Below, piece by piece: positions 1 through 7,252 of a stretch of DNA of 7,283 bases. The notes beneath the pieces were generated by a model, which was not told the DNA's origin, made no database searches, and saw only the letters and a program-made list of their open reading frames with translations. Source of the stretch: Bacteroidota bacterium (GTDB lineage Bacteria; Bacteroidota; Bacteroidia; Bacteroidales; WCHB1-69); contig JAEWUL010000074.1 of assembly GCA_023459435.1 (NCBI GenBank), forward strand, positions 1 through 7,283. Reading direction: 5' to 3'. The translations under genes were made by a program, and so were the position numbers. Positions within the stretch are counted from its first letter, which is position 1, and every line of letters starts with the position of its first letter.

Positions 1-3000
1 CCTGAACGGTACCATTCCATGTTTTGCCCGGTTCAATCACGATCGAGGTTATTTGTGTTACCGGAGGATTGGGTAGTCTGACCTGTAAATCCGTTTCAGA
101 AATAGCTTTATGCTCACCCGAAACACCATTTACAATGATTTTCCCTTCACCAATCTGAGATCTCACTTTCACTTTAAACTCAACCGTTTGGTCTCCTGGT
201 TTGCTGAACACCAGTGTCTTTGTGGATTCCCCTAAAAATTCAAATAGTGGATTAGCAGATATTGAGACTTTTACATTTTTAACATTAGGATCCATAGCAA
301 AAACGGTAACGGGAACTGAAATCTCTTCAGAAGGACTTACCACTCTAGGGAGTGTGGGCAAAACCATCAAATCTTGTTGAACAGGCACTACCTCTTCTGC
401 ACTACCATAAGCTCCATTTTCTCCAGCTACAACCATCACTTTCACAGATCCTACATAGTTTGGCATGTAAAAATCGTGTGTTTTCGTTTCATTTGCTTTC
501 AGAGATACTGGTCCCTGAAATAAAACAACAGGTTTAAAACGGTTATTATTCTCTTTCCCTTTTTTATTTAGAAATTCATCTCCGCCAATAGCAAGCAAAC
601 CTGCTAGTTTACCATTAAAAGGGGTAGTAACATATTTGTACAGATCCCATGTTTTTACACCGAGAGCTTCATGGGCATAAAAAGAGGCATAAGGATCAGG
701 CGTTTTGAAACGTGTCAGATCCAGCAATCCTTCATCTACAATAGCAATGGTATAGGTGATTGGTTTACCGGTTTTCTCTTTTACCCTAACCGTAAACTTC
801 TGAAGGGGTTTTAACTTTTTATTGACAGTGATTACTGGAGTCAAGTGGGTATTGGGGTTTTCAACTTTTACAGACTGAACTCCATACATCCTTATGGGTG
901 TGTTTTTGGAACCATTTTTATGAGGTTGAATATAGGTCACATGAATATAAACATTGGGAGCCATCTCTTCTGTGGCTTGGATGGAAAACTTTCCTGATGA
1001 TTTTTCAGGATCGACCCAGAAATTCCGGATCACTTTACTTCCAGACTCAATACTGACCAAAGCTCTCCCCTTAAATGCCACAGGCAACTCAACGTTGATC
1101 TGTTCTCCTACATGATAGCGTGATTTGTCCGTGTTAAAAATCAACATTTCAGCACCTCCCGGATTTTCTGAACCTGCATTGCTCCACCAACCTTTGTAGG
1201 AGGTATAAAACAAGGCTCCAGTACTATGCCCACTTGTCTCATCTGTAATCCGAATCAGTTTACGGCCATAGGTTTGTTTTCCCAGATCCATTTCATACAT
1301 TGCTCTTCCATTCACGGTTGTGATATAATCTGTTACCAATAGTTTGTTATTACTATTAGACACAAAGTCAGCCAGATTCTCCTCCGGAGAACGATCCCAC
1401 CACCAACGCCAATAGATTTCAAAGATCTCAACTTTCAATTTTCTGTTAATTTGTTTTCCATTTTTATCTATCAAAACAACAGGAAACAAATTCTTTTCAT
1501 CAGAATACAAATAATAATCTCCATCCGATCCTTTAGGAATCTTTACCCCAACATATGCACTATAAGGTGCATATTTCATAATAAAACGATCAATGCTAAA
1601 ATCACCACTGGGTTCATAAGCTTTGGTAATCAATTGAACAGTAACCAGACCAGGGCTGATTTTTTCCACATCTAACTTAGTGGTTACTTTAGCATATCCA
1701 TCTTCATTAACAGATCCTTGAAAAACAGGAAATGTTTTCGAAACAAATTGTTTGGTAGGATCATCAAAAACATAATCCTTAAATCCGGGAAACTCTGATT
1801 TTGTTGAGGCAAGTGTTGCTTCAATCACTACTTTTGCATTTCTGGCAGGTGCGCCATGAAGCCAGTTGACTTGCAAATTACCGGTATTATTTTCTCCTTC
1901 GCTAAAAATCGCAGATGGGTATGTCAGGTTGATTTTCAAACGATTCGGTTTAACTGTTTCAATACGTATTGTTTTAGAGAAGCGGGCACCACCCACTTTA
2001 AAAATGACTAACCAATTGCCTGTCGGAGCATCATGGTTGGTTTTTGTATTAAAAAGATATAAATGATTGAGATGTTCTGTTTTCACAATTCTCTGAAAAA
2101 GCTGTCCCTCAGGTGTATACAATTCCATCACAACCGGATGTGTTGTTGGTAATTGATTGTTTTTATCTTCTAACATAAAGGAGAGATACAATGAGTCTCC
2201 CGGTCTCCAGACCCCTCTTTCACCGTAAATAAATCCTTTTAATCCTTTAATCAGCTGCACACCACCTACATCAAACATGCTCAAAGAGAGCGCAGAGCCA
2301 TCATCAATTCTCAGATATCCGCGTTGTTTTCCCTCTTTAGCAATGATCAGAAACGGTTTGGAATCCAATTTAATCCTACACATCCCCTCATTATCAGTTT
2401 TTCCAAAAGCAATAGGCTGATTTTGGAAATTTCTAAATTCGAGTTGAACATTAGAGATAGGGTCTGTTGTTCGTAGATCGGAAACGGTAACAAAATATTC
2501 TGAATTGGAACCTGCCTTAGCTATAATACCCATATTGGAAGCCAGTATATTTTTCACTATTTTAGTATTACTTCCCAGATAATAGGAATTCTTACAGGGA
2601 TCCTCTCTTTCATTCCAATCATACTCTTCATAATAATAATCGTCTTCATAATAATCCCAATACCTACTAGGGTCATTATAAGATTCATTAGGATCTTTTT
2701 CCTCTTCATAGTCATCCTTTTCCACTTCTTTGGAACCACAAGTGAAAAGGGAGTGTTTTTTTCTGAACTTGATCTCCACACGATAAATTGCTCCGGGCTC
2801 TGTTGCAATCAATTTTGACAAGTCGAGGGAAAAATGGTTCCATGTACCATAATCGATTGGTTCTTCTGAAGTTAATGGGATCTCCTGTTTAAAAACAACC
2901 CTTCCTACTCTTTTCATTTCATAATTACCATTCAGTTGGTTTACCTGCAAGAAATAGGGTATGTTGTTTTCGAAAATTTTGATAATGGTAACATCCACAG

Positions 3001-4102
3001 CTTTTAAACTGATCGCTTTAAAAGGCAAAAAGATCCCATCGGCATCCGGAACGATCACTCCATCTCCAATAAATTCTACTTTAGGTTTTTGACTCACAAA
3101 GTGCAATGTTTGCACAAAATCGTTTTTCAAAGATTCCTCCAAAGTGTTTTTCACGCTATTTTTAATGGTCAATTTCACATCACCTCTTGGGGCATTCCCA
3201 AGGAATATTGAGGCAACATTACCTTGAACAACTACAGATTCTTCACAGTTTGGATTCAGGAAAAACAGACCTGTCATATCTTGTGTCTTTGATATTCTAT
3301 CCGAGAAAAAAACCTTAATCATAGCTGCCGGTTGATACTCTATTTTAACATCCATCACTTTAAAATCATGAATGGAGGGGAGTTCAATCACTGCATTCTG
3401 TGATTTATCAGCTCCAATAACACTTCCTTTCCAGCGCAACTTCAAATCAATCTCATGGTCACTCCTCATGACACTATCAATGGTAAAGTAGTGGGTTTTT
3501 CCATCAGGGGAGTGTTCCCACTGGATCTGATACGATTGAGAATGGTCTGATGCTGTTACCGCAGGTTCAATCTCAGTTGGATCTGCATAATCAGCAGTTG
3601 TGAAGATCCCTTTCACTTTTTGCCACTTTTTATCTGTATCGTTATAAGGTTCAATACCATCAAAATCGTATTGAATCGCTTGTTTCTTAACCATAAAGTT
3701 AAATTTTAGCTTTTTCAGTTTTTTGGGAACAGATGCAAACTTTTGAAGTGAAAAAGTGACCACATACTCTTCTCCCGATTTCAACCTTTCCTCCGGTATA
3801 AACTCAATCGTCTGGGAGTCTCGCCATACCGCTTTCCCTTTGATTTTGGGAGAAAAGTGAAATGGATTGGTAGTAAGTTCATCACCCGCTTTCACATTAG
3901 GTATTTGTTGAACCAATCTTACAACAACATTAGAAGTCTTGGATACTACTCCTGAAGTAAATGAGATTACATACCCTGCAAAATCAGGATCAATAGGAAG
4001 TGGAACGTATCCTTGTTTTTTACAAGAGTTTGGAACCAGTAAAAGTCCTATTATAATGATTTTTATAATAAATGACGCCAATTGTGATACTCTTATTTTC
4101 AT
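1..4102 (-). CDS. Alpha-2-macroglobulin family lipoprotein, 3' end outside window
   Basis: This is a bacterial alpha-2-macroglobulin (A2M), a large protease-trapping protein expected to be lipid-anchored in the periplasm or at the outer membrane. The frame is open for 1367 codons from ATG 4102 to the left edge. Residues 1-27 are a lipoprotein signal peptide ending at Cys27. About residues 40-135 look like the first Ig-like/MG1 domain. GFIYGERGVWRPGD (623-636) is the typical MG2-type motif. WRWWWD (898-903), VDEGLLDL (1122-1129) and LPTLPRVVSP (1248-1257) match stretches I recall from Bacteroidota A2Ms. An acidic, Tyr-rich insert lies between Cys455 and Cys503. From memory, relatives are about 1850-1900 residues, so some 500 residues, including any CxEQ thioester and the receptor-like domain, are missing here. 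Thioester status therefore cannot be judged. In many bacteria a pbpC (penicillin-binding protein 1C) gene lies beside A2M; that would be off the left edge. Family assignment is firm; substrate and partner are unknown. Confidence 0.95.
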   Translation of the reverse strand, partial: MKIRVSQLASFIIKIIIIGLLLVPNSCKKQGYVPLPIDPDFAGYVISFTSGVVSKTSNVVVRLVQQIPNVKAGDELTTNPFHFSPKIKGKAVWRDSQTIEFIPEERLKSGEEYVVTFSLQKFASVPKKLKKLKFNFMVKKQAIQYDFDGIEPYNDTDKKWQKVKGIFTTADYADPTEIEPAVTASDHSQSYQIQWEHSPDGKTHYFTIDSVMRSDHEIDLKLRWKGSVIGADKSQNAVIELPSIHDFKVMDVKIEYQPAAMIKVFFSDRISKTQDMTGLFFLNPNCEESVVVQGNVASIFLGNAPRGDVKLTIKNSVKNTLEESLKNDFVQTLHFVSQKPKVEFIGDGVIVPDADGIFLPFKAISLKAVDVTIIKIFENNIPYFLQVNQLNGNYEMKRVGRVVFKQEIPLTSEEPIDYGTWNHFSLDLSKLIATEPGAIYRVEIKFRKKHSLFTCGSKEVEKDDYEEEKDPNESYNDPSRYWDYYEDDYYYEEYDWNEREDPCKNSYYLGSNTKIVKNILASNMGIIAKAGSNSEYFVTVSDLRTTDPISNVQLEFRNFQNQPIAFGKTDNEGMCRIKLDSKPFLIIAKEGKQRGYLRIDDGSALSLSMFDVGGVQLIKGLKGFIYGERGVWRPGDSLYLSFMLEDKNNQLPTTHPVVMELYTPEGQLFQRIVKTEHLNHLYLFNTKTNHDAPTGNWLVIFKVGGARFSKTIRIETVKPNRLKINLTYPSAIFSEGENNTGNLQVNWLHGAPARNAKVVIEATLASTKSEFPGFKDYVFDDPTKQFVSKTFPVFQGSVNEDGYAKVTTKLDVEKISPGLVTVQLITKAYEPSGDFSIDRFIMKYAPYSAYVGVKIPKGSDGDYYLYSDEKNLFPVVLIDKNGKQINRKLKVEIFEIYWRWWWDRSPEENLADFVSNSNNKLLVTDYITTVNGRAMYEMDLGKQTYGRKLIRITDETSGHSTGALFYTSYKGWWSNAGSENPGGAEMLIFNTDKSRYHVGEQINVELPVAFKGRALVSIESGSKVIRNFWVDPEKSSGKFSIQATEEMAPNVYIHVTYIQPHKNGSKNTPIRMYGVQSVKVENPNTHLTPVITVNKKLKPLQKFTVRVKEKTGKPITYTIAIVDEGLLDLTRFKTPDPYASFYAHEALGVKTWDLYKYVTTPFNGKLAGLLAIGGDEFLNKKGKENNNRFKPVVLFQGPVSLKANETKTHDFYMPNYVGSVKVMVVAGENGAYGSAEEVVPVQQDLMVLPTLPRVVSPSEEISVPVTVFAMDPNVKNVKVSISANPLFEFLGESTKTLVFSKPGDQTVEFKVKVRSQIGEGKIIVNGVSGEHKAISETDLQVRLPNPPVTQITSIVIEPGKTWNGTVQ
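4022..4102 (-). other. Lipoprotein signal peptide of the A2M protein
   Basis: Residues 1-27 read as a short basic N-terminus (Lys2, Arg4), a hydrophobic core rich in Ile and Leu (residues 11-23, with Lys14 inside it), then VPNS before Cys27. The Cys followed by two lysines fits a lipid-anchored protein. The lipobox is loose, with Pro at -3 and Asn at -2 instead of Leu and a small residue. No acidic residues follow the Cys, so the surface-export tag described for some Bacteroidota lipoproteins is not obvious, and a periplasm-facing location is more likely. Confidence 0.75.
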
Positions 4103-4121
4103 TTTTAAAAGGGATAGATTG

Positions 4122-4133
4122 ATGAATATTCAT
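4122..4133. repeat. 12-bp perfect palindrome in the A2M leader
   Basis: ATGAATATTCAT is its own reverse complement. It is flanked so that ATTGAT occurs as a direct repeat on both sides (4118-4123 and 4132-4137). It ends 20 nt upstream of the A2M start codon, downstream of the proposed promoter, where it could be an operator or a small hairpin in the transcript. In AT-rich DNA a palindrome of this size can arise by chance, so function is only a suggestion. Confidence 0.35.
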
Positions 4134-4174
4134 TGATAAAACGGTTAGGAAAATTTATATTCTCCATTACATGG

Positions 4175-4182
4175 CAAACTTA
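4175..4182 (-). promoter_or_regulatory. Putative Bacteroidota-type promoter -7 box for the A2M gene
   Basis: On the minus strand this reads TAAGTTTG, a full match to the Bacteroidota -7 consensus TAnnTTTG used by the housekeeping sigma factor. It lies 73 nt upstream of the A2M ATG, giving a predicted leader of about 65 nt. No clear TTTG -33 box is visible at the usual distance; the upstream stretch is T-rich on this strand. Confidence 0.6.
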
Positions 4183-4215
4183 CAAAAAAAAAGATTCCAT
4201 TTTTAAAAAAAATTG

Positions 4216-4223
4216 TATTTTTG
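4216..4223 (+). promoter_or_regulatory. Putative Bacteroidota-type promoter -7 box for the glycosyltransferase operon
   Basis: TATTTTTG matches the TAnnTTTG -7 consensus and lies 33 nt upstream of the glycosyltransferase ATG, so the predicted leader is only about 25-28 nt. The -33 region falls in an A/T run (4183-4210) without a clear TTTG. This box and the A2M promoter are back to back, so their upstream halves share the same A/T tract. Confidence 0.55.
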
Positions 4224-4256
4224 TAAATCCTTAAAAAATTAATAAACACAATCTTA

Positions 4257-5270
4257 ATGTCTCTTCAATTAGCTATCGTTATCCTCAACTGGAACGGAAA
4301 GAAATATTTATCGAAATTTTTACCATCACTTCTTATGAGTTGCTCTAAAGATACCAGAGTGATCATTGCAGACAACAACTCATCTGATGGTACAATCTCT
4401 TATCTAAAGGAAAATTTTCCTACACTTACGATTATTGAGCACAACACCAACGGAGGGTTTTCTAAAGGCTATAATGATGCCCTAAAACAGATTGAAGCTG
4501 AATACTATTGTTTATTAAATTCCGATATTGAAGTTACCAAAAACTGGATTGAACCTGTTATCAAAATGATGGATCAGGATCCAGATATTGCAGCAGTACA
4601 ACCCAAAATTCTTTCTTATAACCAATCGGAAATGTTTGAATATGCGGGTGCTTCCGGTGGTTTTCTGGATTATCTGGGGTATCCGTTTTGCAGGGGGCGC
4701 CTTTTTGATCATATTGAAAAAGATGAACATCAATATGATGACCCTATCCCTGTCTTTTGGGCTACAGGTGCTGCTCTTTTTGTCAGAAGTAAAGTGTATC
4801 ATCAATTAGGAGGATTAGATGAAGATTTTTTTGCCCACATGGAAGAGATCGATTTTTGCTGGAGAGTCAACAATGCAGGATATAAAGTGATGATTCAGCC
4901 ACAATCTGTAGTATATCATGTTGGAGGTGGTACACTTCCTAAAAACAATGCTTTCAAAACATACCTTAATTTCAGAAATAACTTATTCCTTTTACTCAAA
5001 AACCTTCCAACCCATAGATTGTTCATTACTTTTCTGATCAGATTCTTTTTAGATCAGCTTGCAGCATTCGTTTTTTTGTCAAAAGGTGAAATCCATAACT
5101 TTAAAGCAGTATATAAAGCGATGTTCCACTTTTTAAAAGGGTATCTTAAGATGAGAAAAAAGAGAGGAAATGCACCAAAATCTGCCTATAAACTTACTTT
5201 TAAAAAATCAATTGTATATGAACATTATTTGAAAGGTAAAAAAATATTTAATGGTTCAGAATTACTCTAA
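4257..5270 (+). CDS. Family 2 glycosyltransferase (rhamnosyltransferase-like)
   Basis: A 337-residue GT-A fold glycosyltransferase that should transfer a sugar from a nucleotide-sugar donor onto a surface glycan at the cytoplasmic face of the inner membrane. The N-terminus has the nucleotide-binding start VILNWNG (8-14) and ADNNSSDGT (38-46). The metal-binding DxD position reads NSD (88-90), common in the WbbL-like branch of GT2. FWATGAALFV precedes the acceptor/catalytic stretch GGLDEDFFAHMEEIDFCWR (186-203ish), whose E196, E197 and D199 are candidate catalytic acids. A hydrophobic stretch around 252-275 and a basic C-terminal tail suggest membrane association. Start ATG 4257 lies 33 nt after a promoter-like box and directly precedes the conserved first strand. 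The gene ends 7 nt before the kinase start, so it probably heads the operon. Donor sugar and acceptor cannot be told from sequence; GT2 membership is sure, the rhamnosyl label is only similarity. Confidence 0.93.
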   Translation: MSLQLAIVILNWNGKKYLSKFLPSLLMSCSKDTRVIIADNNSSDGTISYLKENFPTLTIIEHNTNGGFSKGYNDALKQIEAEYYCLLNSDIEVTKNWIEPVIKMMDQDPDIAAVQPKILSYNQSEMFEYAGASGGFLDYLGYPFCRGRLFDHIEKDEHQYDDPIPVFWATGAALFVRSKVYHQLGGLDEDFFAHMEEIDFCWRVNNAGYKVMIQPQSVVYHVGGGTLPKNNAFKTYLNFRNNLFLLLKNLPTHRLFITFLIRFFLDQLAAFVFLSKGEIHNFKAVYKAMFHFLKGYLKMRKKRGNAPKSAYKLTFKKSIVYEHYLKGKKIFNGSELL

Positions 5271-5277
5271 ATTGCAA

Positions 5278-5559
5278 ATGAATACTTTTAAAAACTTCTT
5301 TTTTATTTTTTTTCAGAAACACCAAAGGGCGATTATATTAATTGTAGTCTTTTTACTCCTTTTTATTGGAGGTATTCGACATAATCCACTACATTCCTTT
5401 GTGATTTCAATATTCAATCTAGGGTGGCTGATTTTTTGTTATTTTGTTTTTACAAAAATCTTAAAACTGAGGTCTCATTCACCTAAAATGAATTTTCTTC
5501 AACCTTTCTTATATTTTTCCCTTTTGTTTCTGTTGGTTTTTATTTACACCAAATTTTAA
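5278..5559 (+). CDS. Membrane domain of a LytS-type sensor kinase, N-terminal piece of a split gene
   Basis: A 93-residue hydrophobic piece with three predicted membrane helices (about 18-33, 40-58 and 74-91), a basic N-terminus and a basic loop KILKLRSHSPK between helices 2 and 3, which places both inside the cell. Alone it has no known domain. It ends at TAA 5557-5559, but the same frame continues open for 21 codons into the ATG of the kinase piece at 5623, so it is best read as the N-terminal half of one four-helix sensor kinase. I chose ATG 5278, 7 nt after the glycosyltransferase stop; an in-frame ATG at 5251 would add nine residues and overlap that gene by 20 nt. If the stop is real, the fragment could still be made as a small membrane protein. 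Confidence 0.7.
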   Translation: MNTFKNFFFIFFQKHQRAIILIVVFLLLFIGGIRHNPLHSFVISIFNLGWLIFCYFVFTKILKLRSHSPKMNFLQPFLYFSLLFLLVFIYTKF

Positions 5560-5622
5560 CTATACATTTATACCCATTTCTTTAAATACATACCCTCACA
5601 AAAAATCTATTGGGTTTTCCCC
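5557..5622 (+). other. In-frame TAA and open linker joining the two kinase pieces
   Basis: After TAA 5557-5559 the frame reads 21 sense codons, including FFKYIPSQKIYWVFP, straight into Met at 5623. In the joined protein of 343 codons (5278-6309) the stop is codon 94, in the short outside loop between helices 3 and 4. This points to a nonsense mutation in one ancestral gene, or a base-call error. Stop reassignment is unlikely because TAA ends the glycosyltransferase and the regulator. Confidence 0.65.
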
Positions 5623-6309
5623 ATGATCAAAAACATAGTATTGGTTTCTGCTACTTTTATAACTTCACTGATTGTATACACCAACAACCAACATAAAAAA
5701 GCGGAAAAATTGATCGCTGAGAATCAAAGTATGGAATTACGATTGTTAAGAGCACAAATCAATCCCCATTTTTTATTTAATGCCCTTAACAATATCTACT
5801 CTTTGATTTATACAAAAAATGAAAAAGCGGGAGATGCTGTTTTATATGTTTCTGATATACTGAGATATGTAATTGATGATGCGAACTCTGAGAAGGTTCC
5901 ACTTAGTAAAGAACTGAAATATATCGATAATTTTATCTCCCTTTGGAGAGTTAGAATCGGAGATACCGTAAACCTTTCCTTTGAACATACAATAGACAAC
6001 AAAGAGGAAAAAATACCACCTATGATTCTTCAACCTATTATTGAGAACTGCTTCATATATAGTGATATTGAATCCAATAAAAACGGATATATACGGATTG
6101 GATTACATTTGGAAAAGAATAAATTAACACTAACAACTGAAAACACAACCTGTGACAAAAAGGTATCTCAGGAAAAAAAGATATCAGGAATTGGGTTGTC
6201 TAATGTTATACAACGATTGAATTTGTATTACGGAGAAGCAAATTACAAATTGGTAATTGATGAACAGATAGCGTTATATAAGTTACAACTTACAATCCTG
6301 TTAAAATGA
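5623..6309 (+). CDS. LytS-type sensor histidine kinase, C-terminal piece with the kinase core
   Basis: A 228-residue piece carrying one membrane helix (about 5-20), a short charged linker that could be a coiled coil (24-45), then the His_kinase core of the LytS/YehU class. The phospho-accepting histidine is H49 in INPHFLFNALNNIYSL. The N-box is PPMILQPIIENC with N142, and the glycine box is SGIGLSNVIQRL (188-199). After IEN the usual AIKHG is replaced by CFIYSD, which is unusual. It should autophosphorylate and pass phosphate to the LytTR regulator whose start overlaps its stop by 4 nt (ATGA, 6306-6309), a sign of translational coupling. ATG 5623 is in the same frame as the upstream membrane piece, so the native start is probably 5278 and this ATG would be an internal Met or a re-initiation site. 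The family is clear; the signal sensed is unknown. Confidence 0.88.
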   Translation: MIKNIVLVSATFITSLIVYTNNQHKKAEKLIAENQSMELRLLRAQINPHFLFNALNNIYSLIYTKNEKAGDAVLYVSDILRYVIDDANSEKVPLSKELKYIDNFISLWRVRIGDTVNLSFEHTIDNKEEKIPPMILQPIIENCFIYSDIESNKNGYIRIGLHLEKNKLTLTTENTTCDKKVSQEKKISGIGLSNVIQRLNLYYGEANYKLVIDEQIALYKLQLTILLK

Positions 6310-7022
6310 AAAAGTACAGTATAATTATAGTAGATGACGAACATTTAGCTAGAAAACTACTAGAAGATTTTATCGTTCAAATCCCGGAACTGGAAATAAA
6401 AGGGATCTTCTCCAGTGGTTCTGAAGCACTACCCTACTTGGAAAATAACCAGATTGATATATTACTTACCGATATTCAGATGCCCCATTTATCAGGTATT
6501 GATTTCATAAAAAGGTGTCAACGACCCAAAACCATCATTTTTACTACAGCCTATTCTGATTATGCATTGGATGGATTTGATTTAGATATCACAGATTATC
6601 TATTAAAGCCCATCTCATTTCCCCGTTTCCAACAAGCCATAATGAAATCGATTGAATATCTCAAACTGATAAATAATAAAAAGATTACAGATTTAAAAGT
6701 AGAGGTTCCCGTGAAAGATTTTATCACCATTCGGGCTGATTATAAGATCTACAAAATTAAGTACAGTCAAATCCAATATATTGAGGGACATTCTGAGTAT
6801 GTTAAGTTTTACACACCTGGGAAAAACATAACTGCCTATTATACTTTAAAAAAGCTCGAATCAGAACTTCCTCAAAACCAATTTATCAGAGTTCACAAAT
6901 CGTATATTGTTTCCACAGAGATGATTGAAGCCATAGAAAGTGAGTTTGTAATTATTCCTGGGAAAAAAATTCCAATTGGGAATAGGTATAAAGAGGTAGT
7001 GATGAAGTACTTCCAAGGCTAA
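6306..7022 (+). CDS. LytTR-family DNA-binding response regulator
   Basis: A 238-residue transcription regulator of the LytR/AgrA/AlgR type, partner of the preceding kinase. The receiver domain (about 3-120) has the acidic pair D10-D11, phospho-acceptor D56 in LLTDIQMP, switch residue T81 in FTTAY and the conserved K101 in LLKP. A LytTR DNA-binding domain follows (about 135-236), with YIEGHSEYVKFY and the family signature FIRVHKSYIVS. The length is normal for the family and all key residues are present. The start overlaps the kinase stop by 4 nt. It ends about 110 nt before a strong hairpin terminator and is the last gene of the operon. LytTR regulators bind tandem imperfect repeats upstream of target genes; I could not identify such sites in the 4103-4256 promoter region, so autoregulation is unproven. 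Confidence 0.96.
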   Translation: MKKYSIIIVDDEHLARKLLEDFIVQIPELEIKGIFSSGSEALPYLENNQIDILLTDIQMPHLSGIDFIKRCQRPKTIIFTTAYSDYALDGFDLDITDYLLKPISFPRFQQAIMKSIEYLKLINNKKITDLKVEVPVKDFITIRADYKIYKIKYSQIQYIEGHSEYVKFYTPGKNITAYYTLKKLESELPQNQFIRVHKSYIVSTEMIEAIESEFVIIPGKKIPIGNRYKEVVMKYFQG

Positions 7023-7130
7023 TGGCGAAGGGAATGATGGATTATTAAAATCTTTTGAAATCAAATATAATGGAACTATTACTTATATCAACTAAAAAGT
7101 AAACTATAAATATCATTCAAATATAAAACA

Positions 7131-7168
7131 AAAAAGCTCGTAATTTGAAACTACGAGCTTTTTGTTTT
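7131..7168 (+). terminator. Rho-independent terminator, probably bidirectional
   Basis: A perfect 12-bp stem pairs AAAAAGCTCGTA (7131-7142) with TACGAGCTTTTT (7152-7163) around a 9-nt loop. Reading plus, it ends in TTTTTGTTTT; reading minus, the A-run of the left arm becomes a T-run. It would therefore stop the glycosyltransferase-kinase-regulator operon from the left and any minus-strand transcript, such as a tRNA, from the right. The space 7023-7130 before it is AT-rich and shows no gene. Confidence 0.9.
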
Positions 7169-7183
7169 GCGGAGAGAGGGGGA
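7169..7183 (-). other. Possible tRNA gene 3'-end remnant (candidate attachment site)
   Basis: On the minus strand this reads TCCCCCTCTCTCCGC, which has the look of a T-stem 3' strand (CCCCC) followed by the 3' strand of an acceptor stem and the discriminator region. It abuts a bidirectional terminator, as a tRNA end would. The sequence further upstream on the minus strand (7184-7283) does not continue as a tRNA: no T-loop GTTCGAAT and no cloverleaf. A tRNA 3' end without its tRNA is the classic remainder of an integration site. Fifteen bases are weak evidence. Confidence 0.45.
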
Positions 7184-7252
7184 CTTTATGATGTTGATTC
7201 TTTGTAATCTAACTTCTTTATATTTAATTAGTTGTATTTTGTTGTTTTTTGT

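Noticed and set aside
352..2066. Plus-strand ORFs of 61-74 codons at 352-537, 1451-1675 and 1866-2066
   Set aside because: All are antisense to the continuous A2M reading frame, with no recognisable protein features.
2557..2808. Minus-strand ORF of 83 codons rich in Met, Ile and Lys
   Set aside because: It lies out of frame inside the A2M gene over the acidic insert; its odd composition comes from the GAT/GAA/TAT-rich codons read in another frame.
3939..4136. Plus-strand ORF of 65 codons
   Set aside because: Antisense to the A2M signal peptide and first domain; no family resemblance and no promoter or start signal of its own.
4515..4809. ORFs on both strands inside the glycosyltransferase
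   Set aside because: They overlap the conserved catalytic half of the glycosyltransferase in other frames and have no features of their own.
5808..6033. Minus-strand ORFs of 63-64 codons inside the kinase
   Set aside because: Antisense shadows of the conserved kinase core.
6861..7064. Minus-strand ORF of 67 codons at the end of the regulator
   Set aside because: Antisense to the LytTR domain; no matching domain and no promoter seen.
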